Assembly: GCF_904846615.1 (NCBI RefSeq)
Contig: NZ_CAJHBK010000001.1
Span: 558,001-622,000 of the forward strand
Direction of reading: 5' to 3'
From: Psychrobacter sp. JCM 18902
GTDB taxonomy: Bacteria; Pseudomonadota; Gammaproteobacteria; Pseudomonadales; Moraxellaceae
Length of the DNA: 64,000 bases
Shown: one piece after another, positions 17,431 to 26,594 of the stretch
Numbering within the stretch: position 1 is the stretch's first letter
How the letters are laid out: each line of letters starts with the position of its first letter
Notes under the pieces: model-generated
Told to the model about the DNA's origin: nothing
Databases searched by the model: none
Seen by the model: the letters and a program-made list of their open reading frames with translations, nothing else
Made by a program: the position numbers and the translations under genes

Positions 17431-18138
17431 ATGAAACTAAGTCTTCAGTCTGCTATAGAGAGCCCTGTTGGGCGTTCAATCATGGTTCGCTCATTAAGTA
17501 TGGCCGTTGTCACTATTAGCGCAGTAGCCAGTCTGACTCAAGCACAGGCTGAGCTGGTAATTCATAATGGGTCTGCTCAACAGCAAAGCGTAAGTATCAA
17601 TAGAATAAGTGCGAATAGCGCTTCTATTAACAATACCGCTTTTATGAATAATAATATTTCCCCAACAGATAAGTCTATCGTTAAGCTGATGGAAGTGATG
17701 CACATTGATGAGCAAATAGAATCTATCGTTAACGGGCAACAAGCGGCTATTAATGCTATCAATGTACAAACGCAAAATCGTACTGAGTCAGTAGGTGATG
17801 GTAACTTAAATAAACGCCAACAGGCGCTACAAGAGCAGATTCAAAAAGTGCTAGGTCAATATGCCAAGATAATGACCAATACTATCGGCGATACCACTGA
17901 CAAGCAGACGTTGACGCAAGCATATATTAACGCGGCAAAAACTTACTATACGCAAGCGGAAGTTGATGCTCAAATTGATTTTTATGATACAGAAATGGGG
18001 CAAAGTATTCTTGCTAAGCAACCACAAATTACCGCCGCTTTTTTACAGCAATCCTTGCCTGATGATACCAGTGAGATAGAGGCGCAACTGGATGAGCTTT
18101 TACCGCAGATGCAACAAATAATCCAAGGTGTTTTTTAA
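17431..18138 (+). CDS. Exported DUF2059 domain protein
   Basis: A secreted protein of 235 residues. The N-terminal leader contains a hydrophobic core with a likely signal-peptidase site after TQAQA (about residue 40). Residues about 80-230 match DUF2059: SIVKLMEVMHIDEQIESIV, then YYTQAEVDAQIDFYDTEMGQSILAKQP. The family is periplasmic and has no established activity. It starts 15 bp after the CDF transporter, so the two are probably one operon, ended by the terminator at 18241-18270. Confidence 0.88.
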   Translation: MKLSLQSAIESPVGRSIMVRSLSMAVVTISAVASLTQAQAELVIHNGSAQQQSVSINRISANSASINNTAFMNNNISPTDKSIVKLMEVMHIDEQIESIVNGQQAAINAINVQTQNRTESVGDGNLNKRQQALQEQIQKVLGQYAKIMTNTIGDTTDKQTLTQAYINAAKTYYTQAEVDAQIDFYDTEMGQSILAKQPQITAAFLQQSLPDDTSEIEAQLDELLPQMQQIIQGVF

Positions 18139-18240
18139 CTGACAGCTAATAACTGATAATTTAACTATTTTAAAGCCCGTTTCTGAGCGTGAATCTTAAA
18201 GTTATTACACATAAATCATTACACATAAGTTAGTACACAC

Positions 18241-18270
18241 AAAAAGGTCACTATAAAAGTGACCTTTTTT
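18241..18270. terminator. Bidirectional Rho-independent terminator
   Basis: Arms AAAAAGGTCACT / AGTGACCTTTTT around a short loop, with A and T tracts on both sides. It lies between the convergent DUF2059 (plus) and dps (minus) genes and can end both. Confidence 0.88.
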
Positions 18271-18335
18271 GCTGATATAGACTGTCTTATTGATATACCT
18301 GTTTTATTGCTATAACTGGTTTGAGTACAAAGATA

Positions 18336-18818
18336 TTATTTCTTTGGTGCATTGGCACCTATGAACCATGCATCTTTATCAACCGTACGGCTTATTTCCG
18401 TTAATAAGTCAGCGGTATCTTCGTCACCCGCATCACCAGCAGCATCAATCCCTTCACGCAATGATGCCGCAATGGTCTTATAACGATTGGTAAGCTCACG
18501 AACATGCTGATCAACGTCAGTGATATCAGTAGGGTAAGTCTCTAAGATAGAGTCCTCAACGACGCGTTTAGAGATACCATTGGCTTTACCGCCAAGGATA
18601 ACAATACGCTCAGCGACCGTATCATAAGCTTCAGTCAAGCGACCATAAGTATCATCTAATAATTGATGAACACCGATAAAGCCAGTACCTTGCAAATTCC
18701 AATGACATTGCTTACTGTCCATACTCAAATCAATGAGATTCGCTAGATTAGCGTTCAATAAGTCGATCATTTTCTTTGCGGTTGCATCATCTATTCCACT
18801 TGCGTAACGTTCTCTCAT
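18336..18818 (-). CDS. dps: Dps family DNA-protecting ferritin-like protein
   Basis: A 160-residue Dps protein: the dodecamer oxidises and stores iron using peroxide and protects DNA in starvation. The ferroxidase residues are present with correct spacing (His39, Trp40, His51, Asp55 in QCHWNLQGTGFIGVHQLLDD, then AERI). The C-terminus ends IGANAPKK. It lacks a long Lys-rich N-terminal tail, so DNA binding may be weaker than in the E. coli type. It is monocistronic and convergent with the DUF2059 gene. Confidence 0.94.
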   Translation of the reverse strand: MRERYASGIDDATAKKMIDLLNANLANLIDLSMDSKQCHWNLQGTGFIGVHQLLDDTYGRLTEAYDTVAERIVILGGKANGISKRVVEDSILETYPTDITDVDQHVRELTNRYKTIAASLREGIDAAGDAGDEDTADLLTEISRTVDKDAWFIGANAPKK

Positions 18819-19189
18819 GTTCTACTCCGTTATGTATATTATTTTAATGAAAATCTCATTTGTTGTTATTGGTATCTTACTGATGAACTACTTGTTGATT
18901 CGTTATAAATAATAGCAGCTTAAATGAAGATTGAAAGCCTCAAGCGTTAGGCTTTATTAGGTGGTCGTGTAATGAGTTTGTTAATCATGAAAAGCTTTGT
19001 AAGTTTAGTAGTTGCTGTGTGCGTTTTTTATAACGAAGGTACTATTTATTCGTTATAAATAGGGCGTGTGACGTCATATCTAGATGCTAATATTTTAAGA
19101 GAAGATGACAACATAAAACCCTTAATTACCTTTAAAAACCCTAGCTTAGACCCCACATTGTTATAAACCTTCAGAAGAAGAAAGCCATT
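18819..19189. other. Intergenic region between divergent dps and uvrB
   Basis: About 370 bp without a supportable gene; it holds the promoters of dps and uvrB. A hairpin with 7-bp arms (AAAGCCT / AGGCTTT, 18934-18955) is visible without a T tract. TCGTTATAAAT occurs twice (about 18899 and 19050). A GGGCGTGTG at 19062 preceded by TA resembles a MITE end but is too short to call. Confidence 0.4.
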
Positions 19190-21301
19190 ATGCGAATGCC
19201 TGAACCGCGCTCGTCGCGTCAGTTAAACCAATTGGCCACTCAGCTCCAAGGTGAAGCTGAAATTAGTGGTGTCAATGCGTCTGGGACGCAAATATCAAGT
19301 CGTGCTTTTGAGATGATCACCGAATTTGAGCCAGCAGGCGATCAACCGCAAGCGATTGAAAAGCTCGTCAACGGTATTAATTCTGGTATGGATGAGCAGT
19401 TACTACTGGGTGTAACGGGTTCGGGTAAGACCTATACCATGGCAAAGGTCATCTCTGAGACGCAGCGTCCAACCATTATCATGGCACATAACAAAACGCT
19501 TGCCGCGCAGTTATATGGTGAGTTTAAGTCGTTTTTTCCAAACAATGCCGTTGAGTATTTCGTCAGTTATTATGACTATTATCAGCCGGAAGCCTATGTC
19601 GCGGCGAGTGATACCTTTATTGAAAAAGACAGCGCTATTAATGATCATATCGATCAGATGCGCCTGTCAGCCACGCGCGCACTCCTTGAGCGTCGCGATG
19701 CGATTATTATCGCTTCAGTATCTTGTATCTATGGTTTGGGTGATCCAGAAAGTTATCTGAAAATGCTGCTGCACGTTGTAGTCGGTGACAAAATAGACCG
19801 TACTGCGACGATTAAGCGTCTGGTCGAGATGCAATATGAACGTAATGAGCTGGACTTTGGGCGTGGTACGTATCGTCTGCGCGGTGAGCTATTAGATATT
19901 TATCCTGCTGAATCTGAGCAGCTAGCCGTACGTGTGCATTTATTTGATAATGAAGTGGAGAAAATTACTTGGTTTGATCCATTAACAGGTAAGACGGTAC
20001 GTAGCGTGCCACGTATTACTATCTATCCAAAATCGCATTATGTGACGCCGCGTAATAAACTAGAAGCGGCCAGTCATACCATCCGTGCTGAGCTAGAGCC
20101 GCGTCTGGAGTATTTCCGTGACAATAATAAACTGATTGAAGCACAGCGTCTTAAAGAGCGTACTCAGTATGATCTTGAGATGATTCAACAGCTTGGCTAC
20201 TGTAATGGTATCGAGAACTATTCGCAGCATCTCTCCGGTCGTCCATCAGGAGAAGCACCGCCGACCTTATTTGATTATATCCCAGAAGACGCACTGCTGT
20301 TCCTTGATGAGTCGCATGTCACCGTTTCGCAAATCGGCGCGATGTATAAAGGCGATAGATCACGTAAAGAGAACTTGGTCAATTATGGCTTTCGTCTGCC
20401 AAGCGCGATGAACAACCGCCCGATGAAGTTTGAAGAGTGGGAGCGTATCAAGCCTAAGACTATTTATGTGAGTGCCACGCCTGCATTATATGAGCTTGAG
20501 CATAGTGAGCAAGTGGTCGAGCAAGTGGTGCGTCCAACGGGTCTGATTGACCCTGAGATTGAGATTCGTCCTGTACTGACGCAGGTCGATGATGTGTTAT
20601 CAGAGATTACTAAGCGCCGAGAAAAAGATGAGCGCGTGCTGATTACCACCTTGACCAAGCGTATGTCAGAGGATTTGACCAGTTATCTGAAAGAGTACGA
20701 TGTCAAAGTGGCCTATCTGCACTCGGACATCGATACCGTTGAGCGTATGCAGATTATTCATGAGTTGCGGACTGGCGTGCATGATGTATTGGTCGGTATC
20801 AACCTATTGCGTGAAGGTTTAGATATGCCAGAAGTATCATTGGTCGCGATATTTGATGCCGATAAAGAAGGCTTTTTGCGTTCTGAGCGTGCACTTATTC
20901 AGACCATTGGTCGTGCTGCGCGTCATATTAATGGTAAAGCCATTCTGTATGCGGATCGCATCACTAACAGTATGCAAAAGGCGATAGACGAGACCGACCG
21001 TCGCCGTGAAAAACAAGTGGCATTTAACCTTGAGCATAACATCACCCCAAAAGGGGCGCGTCGCAGTATCACGGATAAAATCGATACAGGTGACGATCAG
21101 AATGCCAATGACAATCAAGTGATTCCAATCAAGAGCAATCTGCCTGATGTCGATATTAGCATCTTACGCAGTCCTGATTTGCTGGCGAAAGAAATCAATC
21201 GTCTTGAAAAGCTTATGAAGCAGATGTCACGTGATTTGAAGTTTGAAGATGCGGCGAAAACGCGTGATAAAGTGCTAGAGTTAAAGGCGCATTTGATTTA
21301 G
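19190..21301 (+). CDS. uvrB: Excinuclease ABC subunit UvrB
   Basis: The 703-residue damage-verification helicase of nucleotide excision repair, working with UvrA and UvrC. The helicase motif I GVTGSGKT, the beta-hairpin region [41 protein letters not shown], the closing helicase motif QTIGRAARH and the C-terminal UVR domain that contacts UvrC are all present. The start ATG follows AGAAGAAGAAAG. It gives about 38 residues before the usual family start (here [17 protein letters not shown]), a non-conserved N-terminal extension with no other in-frame ATG close to the canonical position except the internal Met at residue 42. Confidence 0.97.
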   Translation: MRMPEPRSSRQLNQLATQLQGEAEISGVNASGTQISSRAFEMITEFEPAGDQPQAIEKLVNGINSGMDEQLLLGVTGSGKTYTMAKVISETQRPTIIMAHNKTLAAQLYGEFKSFFPNNAVEYFVSYYDYYQPEAYVAASDTFIEKDSAINDHIDQMRLSATRALLERRDAIIIASVSCIYGLGDPESYLKMLLHVVVGDKIDRTATIKRLVEMQYERNELDFGRGTYRLRGELLDIYPAESEQLAVRVHLFDNEVEKITWFDPLTGKTVRSVPRITIYPKSHYVTPRNKLEAASHTIRAELEPRLEYFRDNNKLIEAQRLKERTQYDLEMIQQLGYCNGIENYSQHLSGRPSGEAPPTLFDYIPEDALLFLDESHVTVSQIGAMYKGDRSRKENLVNYGFRLPSAMNNRPMKFEEWERIKPKTIYVSATPALYELEHSEQVVEQVVRPTGLIDPEIEIRPVLTQVDDVLSEITKRREKDERVLITTLTKRMSEDLTSYLKEYDVKVAYLHSDIDTVERMQIIHELRTGVHDVLVGINLLREGLDMPEVSLVAIFDADKEGFLRSERALIQTIGRAARHINGKAILYADRITNSMQKAIDETDRRREKQVAFNLEHNITPKGARRSITDKIDTGDDQNANDNQVIPIKSNLPDVDISILRSPDLLAKEINRLEKLMKQMSRDLKFEDAAKTRDKVLELKAHLI

Positions 21302-21348
21302 ATGGTTATTTGAACTGCCGTTAATATCAGTGAGTATCTAACAAAAAG

Positions 21349-21380
21349 GTGAGTTGCTAATGGCGCAGCTCACATTTTTT
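21349..21380 (+). terminator. Rho-independent terminator of uvrB
   Basis: GTGAGTTGC pairs with GCAGCTCAC (one G-U pair) around a 7-base loop, followed by ATTTTTT. It lies 48 bp past the uvrB stop. The sequence around the left arm resembles that of the hairpin at 22851. Confidence 0.8.
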
Positions 21381-21540
21381 ATGGTCTTCTTATCAGCAAA
21401 ACAACCTCGCTTTTGTTCGAGATTATTAATAACTAATAATTGGTCATATCAAAACTTGTGTTTATACTAAATGCCCCTTAATATGACATCAATGAGCAAT
21501 ATGAACTTATAACAACGGACGTTGAGGCACATAATCCATC

Positions 21541-22593
21541 ATGAAAAATAATAAATTCTTAGAATTAAATGCGAATGAAAACTCACTAGGTATGGCAGAT
21601 TCTGCCAAACAAGCCATTATAGAATCTTTAGGTGAGGGCTTTCGTTATCCAGATAATCCACGCGCGGCGCTCATTAGCAAAATTGCCACCATCCATGGTG
21701 TGGCAGAAAACCAAATCTCATTAGGCAATGGCTCGACTGAAAATATTCGAGCTACCTTACAAATGTTGCAAAACAAAGCATTAAAAGAGGGCATGCAGTT
21801 TCAAATGGTGATTCCTGTGCCAACGTTTGATTGTGCAGAGATGTATGCAAATTCCATTGGCGTGCCTGTGGTCAAGATACCATTAACCGCTGAAAACTAT
21901 GATTATGATTTTGATGAACTACAAAAAGCAGCTGACGATTTTGATGGCATCAGCCTGCTCTATATTTGCAATCCAAATAATCCAACTGGCATCATTACAT
22001 CAACGTCAAAGCTTAAAACTTGGGTAAGTAAGGCGCCAGACAACCATTACTTTTTATTAGACCAAGCTTACTTGGAGTACGTATCAGATCCAAGCTTTGA
22101 GAGTGGTATTGAGTGGGTGAAACAAGGGTTATCAGACAATCTTATTGTTATCCATACTTTCTCAAAGTTATGTGCCTTAGCCGGTATGCGAGTGGGCTAC
22201 GCAGTTTCTAACCCGCAAGCTATTGAGAGTGTCGAAGCGTTTATGTCTATGGACAACACCAACTTGTCAGGTGCGGTTGCTGCTATTGCGACGTTAAATG
22301 ATGCCAAGTTTTTAGCGCTAAGTTTGCGCAATACCAATCAGTCGCGCCAGATGATTGAGACAATATTAGATGACCTTGGATTGCGTTATTTACCCTCACA
22401 GACCAATTTTATTTTTCATGAGATAAAAGGTGATTTAAAAACTTATATCGATAGAATGCGCGACCATGGCATCAAGGTTGGTCGCGAGTTTCCACCTATT
22501 ACAGGCTTCAATCGCTTGACGCTTGGCACGCCTGATGAGATGGCAGCATTTATTAAAGTATTAAAGCTGTTCCGTGAAAAAGGCTGGGTCTAA
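21541..22593 (+). CDS. HisC-like PLP-dependent aminotransferase, paralog 1
   Basis: A 350-residue fold-type I aminotransferase of the histidinol-phosphate aminotransferase-like group. Visible features are LNANENSLGM at the N-terminus, CNPNNPTG, the PLP-lysine motif TFSKLCALAGMRVGYA and the C-terminal phosphate-contacting region REFPPITGFNRLTLG. In the cofactor-contacting segment it has LLDQAYLEY where most relatives, including its neighbour, have LLDEAY. No other histidine gene is nearby, so true histidine biosynthesis is not supported by context. It may serve a different amino acid or specialised substrate. It is monocistronic and followed by a MITE. Confidence 0.85.
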   Translation: MKNNKFLELNANENSLGMADSAKQAIIESLGEGFRYPDNPRAALISKIATIHGVAENQISLGNGSTENIRATLQMLQNKALKEGMQFQMVIPVPTFDCAEMYANSIGVPVVKIPLTAENYDYDFDELQKAADDFDGISLLYICNPNNPTGIITSTSKLKTWVSKAPDNHYFLLDQAYLEYVSDPSFESGIEWVKQGLSDNLIVIHTFSKLCALAGMRVGYAVSNPQAIESVEAFMSMDNTNLSGAVAAIATLNDAKFLALSLRNTNQSRQMIETILDDLGLRYLPSQTNFIFHEIKGDLKTYIDRMRDHGIKVGREFPPITGFNRLTLGTPDEMAAFIKVLKLFREKGWV

Positions 22594-22645
22594 GTAGTGC
22601 ATTAAAAAATTGCTAATTTGAAATATCGATAAACTAGCAAGACTA

Positions 22646-22815
22646 GCGCGTGTCCTCAATTCAATCGATTACTTGCTAAATGGGCTAAAAATGGCTAAAT
22701 TTTGCCAAACATCGTCAAATAGTTTCTTAATATCTCGATATTATTTGCGCTACTTTCCTTGTTTGACGGCAATTTATCTCATGTTTATCACCATTTTTAA
22801 AATGAGGACATGCCC
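22646..22815 (+). mobile_element. 170-bp non-coding MITE, copy A
   Basis: One of four copies of exactly 170 bp flanked by TA on both sides (22644-22645 and 22816-22817). The ends are imperfect inverted repeats (GCGCGTGTCCTCAATT at left, TGAGGACATGCCC at right). The interior has GCCAAACATCGTCAAA facing TTTGACGGC, and AATATC-TC-GATATT near the middle, so the single strand can fold. There is no coding capacity. The TA flank points to an IS630/Tc1-mariner-type transposase supplied elsewhere. Confidence 0.85.
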
Positions 22816-22850
22816 TAGTATTAGCAAAAATGCTAAGAGTTTTACAAAGT

Positions 22851-22877
22851 GAGTTGCCTATAGGGTGGCTCTTTTTT
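22851..22877 (+). terminator. Probable terminator between the two HisC-like genes
   Basis: GAGTTGCC pairs with GGTGGCTC (three G-U pairs) around a 5-base loop, then six T. It follows MITE copy A. The AAGTGAGTTGCCTA left side resembles AAGGTGAGTTGCTA after uvrB. Confidence 0.6.
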
Positions 22878-23140
22878 ATTTAACGGATACTATCAATAAA
22901 TGAGCATCATACTCATAACAGCTGCTAACGAGTTTCATCGCTCAGAGCGCTTGTAATCAGGGTAAATGCCACTTACCATAACCATTATTATCCGAATGCA
23001 TCTCACCATCCATATATAAACCCTACTAAATAATCAGAGTAGCAAAAAAGACGAGCGCAAGTGCTACGTCCGCTGGCTGAGCGAGTTTGACATTGTTCAT
23101 CGCATATTTGGTATGGGTATCAATTAGGCGTATTACTATT
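22878..23140. other. Spacer upstream of HisC-like paralog 2
   Basis: About 260 bp with no gene I can support. A reading frame continuous with paralog 2 extends back to a TTG at 23087, but its residues are unlike the paralog N-terminus and there is no ribosome-binding site. Confidence 0.4.
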
Positions 23141-24193
23141 GTGTTTACCAATCCATTAATAGAATTAAACTCTAACGAAAACTCATTAGGCATGGCAAAC
23201 TCTGCCAAAAAAGCGGTTATCGATGCTTTAGACATCGGCTTTCGTTATCCAGATGACCAGCGTGCAGCCTTAATCACTAAAGTTGCGAAAATTAATGACG
23301 TGACTGAAAGTCAAATATCTCTAGGCAGCGGCTCCAGTGAGAATATCCGCACCGTCGTACAAATGCTGCAAAACAAAGCGTTAAGGGAAGGCAGAAATTT
23401 TCAAGTAATTGTGCCGCACCCAACCTTTGCTTATGCGGAAATGTATGCAACCTCTATCAATGTGCCCGTGGTAAAAGTAGCACTGATGCCTGAAAGCTAT
23501 TCTTTTGATTTACAAAATATGCAAAAAGTGGCTGATGATTTTGATGGTATAAGCTTGTTTTATCTCTGCAATCCCAACAATCCTACAGCGACGATTACTG
23601 ACACAGATGAGTTAAAATCGTGGGTAGGAACGGCACCAGACCATCATTATTTCTTGCTAGATGAAGCCTACTCAGAATATGTCACTGACCCAAGTTTTGA
23701 GAGTGGGATCACGTGGATAAGAGAGCAGCGCTCAGACAATATTATCGTGGTTCGGACTTTCTCCAAACTGTGTGCGCTAGCGGGTATGCGTGTCGGCTAT
23801 GCAGTTGCCAGTCCGCAAATGATCACTGAGCTAGAGGCGTTTATCTCAGTGGATAATACTAATCTGTCTGGTGCTGTCGCTGCGATAGCAACCTTGGATG
23901 ATGAGGCGTTTTTGGCGTTGAGTTTGTATACTGCCAATCAATCGCGTCAGCTGGTTGAGCAGACGTTGGATGAGCTTGGACTACGCTATTTACCATCACA
24001 AGCCAGCTTTATATTTCACGAAATCAAAGGCGATGTACAAACCTATATCGATAGAATGTGCGACCATGGCATCGCTGTTGGTCGCGAGTTTGCGCCTATC
24101 ACTGGCTTTAATCGCTTGACGCTTGGCAGAGCTGATGAGATGGCAGTGTTTGTTGAGGTGTTGAAATCGTTTCGTGAGAAAGGCTGGGTGTGA
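23141..24193 (+). CDS. HisC-like PLP-dependent aminotransferase, paralog 2
   Basis: A tandem duplicate of the gene at 21541, of the same length once started at GTG 23141 (350 residues). Most residues are the same over the whole length, including LNSNENSLGM, NPNNPT, TFSKLCALAGMRVGYA and TGFNRLTLG. It has the usual LLDEAYSEY, where paralog 1 has DQAY. The GTG start is chosen because the N-terminus then aligns with paralog 1; the Shine-Dalgarno is weak, so expression may be low. Upstream is MITE copy A and downstream a MITE-end remnant inside a terminator, so the duplicate is bracketed by MITE sequence. Confidence 0.83.
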   Translation: MFTNPLIELNSNENSLGMANSAKKAVIDALDIGFRYPDDQRAALITKVAKINDVTESQISLGSGSSENIRTVVQMLQNKALREGRNFQVIVPHPTFAYAEMYATSINVPVVKVALMPESYSFDLQNMQKVADDFDGISLFYLCNPNNPTATITDTDELKSWVGTAPDHHYFLLDEAYSEYVTDPSFESGITWIREQRSDNIIVVRTFSKLCALAGMRVGYAVASPQMITELEAFISVDNTNLSGAVAAIATLDDEAFLALSLYTANQSRQLVEQTLDELGLRYLPSQASFIFHEIKGDVQTYIDRMCDHGIAVGREFAPITGFNRLTLGRADEMAVFVEVLKSFREKGWV

Positions 24194-24221
24194 TTAAGCC
24201 AGATAGAGTAGTTCCATCATT

Positions 24222-24261
24222 AAAAAAGGGGACACGCCCTAGTGCACAGCTTCCCTTTTTT
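24222..24261 (+). terminator. Terminator of HisC-like paralog 2, with a MITE end in its loop
   Basis: AAAAAAGGGGA pairs with TTCCCTTTTTT over 11 bp (one G-T pair). The loop contains CACGCCC followed by TA, and the right part of the left arm completes GGACACGCCC (24230-24239), the terminal repeat of the MITE family. The TA flank is intact on that side. Confidence 0.65.
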
Positions 24262-24471
24262 ATTGCAATAGGATAAAGGAGCTACAGCTAACATTCTATT
24301 TTTACCAACATCAAACGCAGTTTTACATATCCTGTCTTAAAAAATATCACTTCATATTATAGTATTGATTCATAAAGCACGAACGAACAAGCAGTAGATT
24401 ACATGCTGGACAGTGGCTGTAAACTCAGGCGTGCTAACGTATATTATAATTTTAAGGTCAGGGATATATCC

Positions 24472-24849
24472 ATGTTTGATATCAAATCATTTTTTAAGAG
24501 AGAAGTAGAAAAAAAACTCATCAATGTAGATGATTATATTTTTATGCCTGAGCGAGTAGAGATGGAGCTAGAGGGCGGAGTATTAAATTGTGTACTCAAC
24601 AGTGATGGTCGAGTCGATATTTTTTATAGTAAGCAAGGCGTGACAGAGGTCGGCTCGGCATCACGTAAGCATCCCTTTACGGCATTCGAAACTGAATTAT
24701 ATCATGGCGTTTATGATGACGTTATTAATGATTTGATCAAAGAAGTAGACAAGATTATTGATAGCTCTTCTAAGTATTTTAGTCGCAGCAAAATACTGCC
24801 TTTTACAGCAGCGCTGTCACAGAGTCCAGTTGACAAAAACAAGTTCTAA
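24472..24849 (+). CDS. Hypothetical protein, 125 residues
   Basis: I do not recognise this protein. It starts MFDIKSFFKREVEKK at ATG 24472, with CAGGGA 7 bases upstream; the frame is open further upstream but that part looks non-coding. It is soluble, with no signal peptide or membrane segment. The N-terminus is basic; the middle is mixed beta (VEMELEGGVLNCVLNSDGRV) and the C-terminal half helical and acidic (YDDVINDLIKEVDKIID). A strong terminator follows, so it is a single-gene unit. Function unknown. Confidence 0.7.
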   Translation: MFDIKSFFKREVEKKLINVDDYIFMPERVEMELEGGVLNCVLNSDGRVDIFYSKQGVTEVGSASRKHPFTAFETELYHGVYDDVINDLIKEVDKIIDSSSKYFSRSKILPFTAALSQSPVDKNKF

Positions 24850-24892
24850 GCCAAGTTAATAAGATAAGTGGATGGTACAAAGACTTAGCAAT

Positions 24893-24926
24893 AAAAAGGG
24901 TGCGTTATTTATAACGCACCCTTTTT
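24893..24926. terminator. Bidirectional Rho-independent terminator
   Basis: Arms AAAAAGGGTGCGTTAT / ATAACGCACCCTTTTT around a 2-base loop region, T tracts in both directions. It serves the hypothetical gene on the plus strand and the lipoprotein gene (stop at 25003) on the minus strand. Confidence 0.9.
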
Positions 24927-25002
24927 ATGGTTTTATTTTAATGTCTTAAAACTTGAATGTTGTACAACTATATCTACTGTACATCAGTAGATATATCATA
25001 TT

Positions 25003-25392
25003 TTATTTCATAAAACTGGTATAGCAGCTTTGTAGAGATTTTGCGACGACTTTCGTGACCAGCTGTGTGCGATATTGCGAATCGATAGCAGCATTGCCCA
25101 ATTCAACGAGTGTCACTTGCTGCGGCGCTTGCTCACTAACGCAGCCACAGACGTTGGTTTTAACAGTTTCTTCCTGAGCATCAGTCATCGCAATACTAGC
25201 AACCTGCCATGCACTTTGCTTTTCAATCTGACTGCGGCATTGGTTATCAATCGCTGATTTAAAGACATTCATACCAATCTCATTGGCAGTACCGATAGCA
25301 GTACCTGCATTATTATTCATGCCATCAGTCGTTGTGCATCCAGATAGAGCGAGGGTAGCGAGCATAGCCGTTGATATTAAGATTTTTTTCAT
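25003..25392 (-). CDS. Small hypothetical lipoprotein
   Basis: A protein of 129 residues with a clear type II signal peptide (MKKILISTAMLATLALSGC, lipidation at Cys19). The mature part has a Gly/Asn/Thr-rich spacer, then a helical domain with four more Cys (DNQC, NVCGC, QSCY) that could form disulfides in the periplasm. No family is recognised. Start ATG follows a good AAGGAT. It is transcribed alone, ending at the bidirectional terminator at 24893-24926. Confidence 0.85.
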   Translation of the reverse strand: MKKILISTAMLATLALSGCTTTDGMNNNAGTAIGTANEIGMNVFKSAIDNQCRSQIEKQSAWQVASIAMTDAQEETVKTNVCGCVSEQAPQQVTLVELGNAAIDSQYRTQLVTKVVAKSLQSCYTSFMK

Positions 25393-25587
25393 GGGTCTGA
25401 TCCTTTAAGATTTTTATAGGTTTTAAGGTTTATGCTTAATAAAAACTGGCATTTGGTACGAGTTGATGTTTGCTAATTGACATGTATTTTCTCCCAGCAG
25501 GTCGTATATTATCAGCAAAATTAGTGCATGACATCATTAACTACTACTAGCACAGAATTAAGCCATTTTTATAAAGGATTGACATTA

Positions 25588-25833
25588 TCAATCCAGCCAC
25601 GCATAAGGGTGATAATATGCATAGGCTTTATAACCAATATAGCCGACAATCATCAATAAACCACCGACGATAAATAACCAAGTGGTGAGGTGTTCCCACG
25701 AACAATCATCAAAACGGTCATTAAATGCCGCCGAAATACTGGCGATGAAAAGAATGATGCAACCCAATAGCAGTATCAGTGTTGAGGTGAGCTCATAACT
25801 ATCTACGCTAAAGTGCAGCATACAAGAATCCAT
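25588..25833 (-). CDS. Small two-TM membrane protein of unknown function
   Basis: A protein of 81 residues with two hydrophobic segments (about residues 17-37 and 50-70) and an acidic loop FNDRFDDCSWEHL between them. The frame is well used but the family is not recognised. AAGGAAG lies 13-14 bases upstream of the first ATG, so an internal Met at residue 5 is another possible start. Coding status is likely but not certain. Confidence 0.6.
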   Translation of the reverse strand: MDSCMLHFSVDSYELTSTLILLLGCIILFIASISAAFNDRFDDCSWEHLTTWLFIVGGLLMIVGYIGYKAYAYYHPYAWLD

Positions 25834-26009
25834 GAATAAAATTTATCTTCCTTTAACGAGTTCATTAACTGAGAGAGGTGAAATATTCATGAAGTATTGC
25901 TATATTTGGGTAGCGTATTTATTATTTTCTACTGTAAATACTATTTAGCTTAATAGCATTCTGCGCAAAGCAGCCGATTCAAACCCATATATACGTAACT
26001 CAGCACAAA

Positions 26010-26044
26010 AAAACCAGCTAAGGCAATGGCTCTTAGCTGGTTTT
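26010..26044 (-). terminator. Rho-independent terminator of the 26079-26594 gene
   Basis: Perfect 13-bp arms (AAAACCAGCTAAG / CTTAGCTGGTTTT), preceded by an A run that gives a T tract on the minus strand. Confidence 0.88.
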
Positions 26045-26078
26045 ATTTTATAAAGTTAATGTCAGTTTTTTAACTGTT

Positions 26079-26594
26079 TTAGACATTTTTACCGTGTTGC
26101 TTTTGCTGAATATCTTTTGCAAGCTTGTAACACTCATTGATGTGGTCATTGGCGATTTTTTTGAAAATCATATAGCCCATTGTAGCAGCAACCATTTGAC
26201 CCCCTAGTGGGATAAATTTCGTTACTTGTTTGGCAGCGATACGACCACCAAAGCCTTGTACGGTCTTTTTAACAATACCACGAGTCGCCATCAACCCTGC
26301 AAAATCGACAGTACGATCTTTTAATGCACCCCAATGAATGGCTCGTGATTCTAAATCAACTGCCGCCTTACGGTCTTCAAGTAAGCCAAATCGTTCGCTA
26401 ATGTCAGGTAATAGTTGAGTAAGCATACCTGCGTCTACTGCGACATCAAAAAATGGTACAGGAACGATGGCAACACCAGCAGAATATTTGGCACGTTTTT
26501 TGACCAACTTTTGACATTCCTTTTTTACTTGTTCAAGATCCAAGCTAGGGTCAATGGTATTTGGTAGTTTTTCAGCCAGTGGTGTGGTTTTCAT
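26079..26594 (-). CDS. Hypothetical protein resembling DUF697-type membrane-associated domains
   Basis: A protein of 171 residues. The region KYSAGVAIVPVPFFDVAVDAGMLTQLLPDISERFGL resembles the DUF697/EcsC-like domains that associate with membranes and sometimes follow GTPase domains, but no GTPase is present here. A second Gly-rich hydrophobic stretch, FIPLGGQMVAATMGYMIFKKI, lies near the C-terminus. Start ATG follows AAGGAT. It is transcribed alone, with a strong terminator. Function unknown; the DUF697 likeness is by eye. Confidence 0.75.
   Translation of the reverse strand: MKTTPLAEKLPNTIDPSLDLEQVKKECQKLVKKRAKYSAGVAIVPVPFFDVAVDAGMLTQLLPDISERFGLLEDRKAAVDLESRAIHWGALKDRTVDFAGLMATRGIVKKTVQGFGGRIAAKQVTKFIPLGGQMVAATMGYMIFKKIANDHINECYKLAKDIQQKQHGKNV

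Noticed and set aside
19060..19071. TAGGGCGTGTG upstream of uvrB resembling a MITE end
   Set aside because: The match breaks after GGGCGTGT and no partner end is present.
23087..23140. Longer N-terminus for HisC-like paralog 2
   Set aside because: The extra 18 residues are hydrophobic, have only a TTG start without a ribosome-binding site, and are absent from paralog 1.
21541..24193. Histidine biosynthesis locus
   Set aside because: The two genes are HisC-like, but no other his gene lies in the window, and duplicated copies argue against a simple biosynthetic role.
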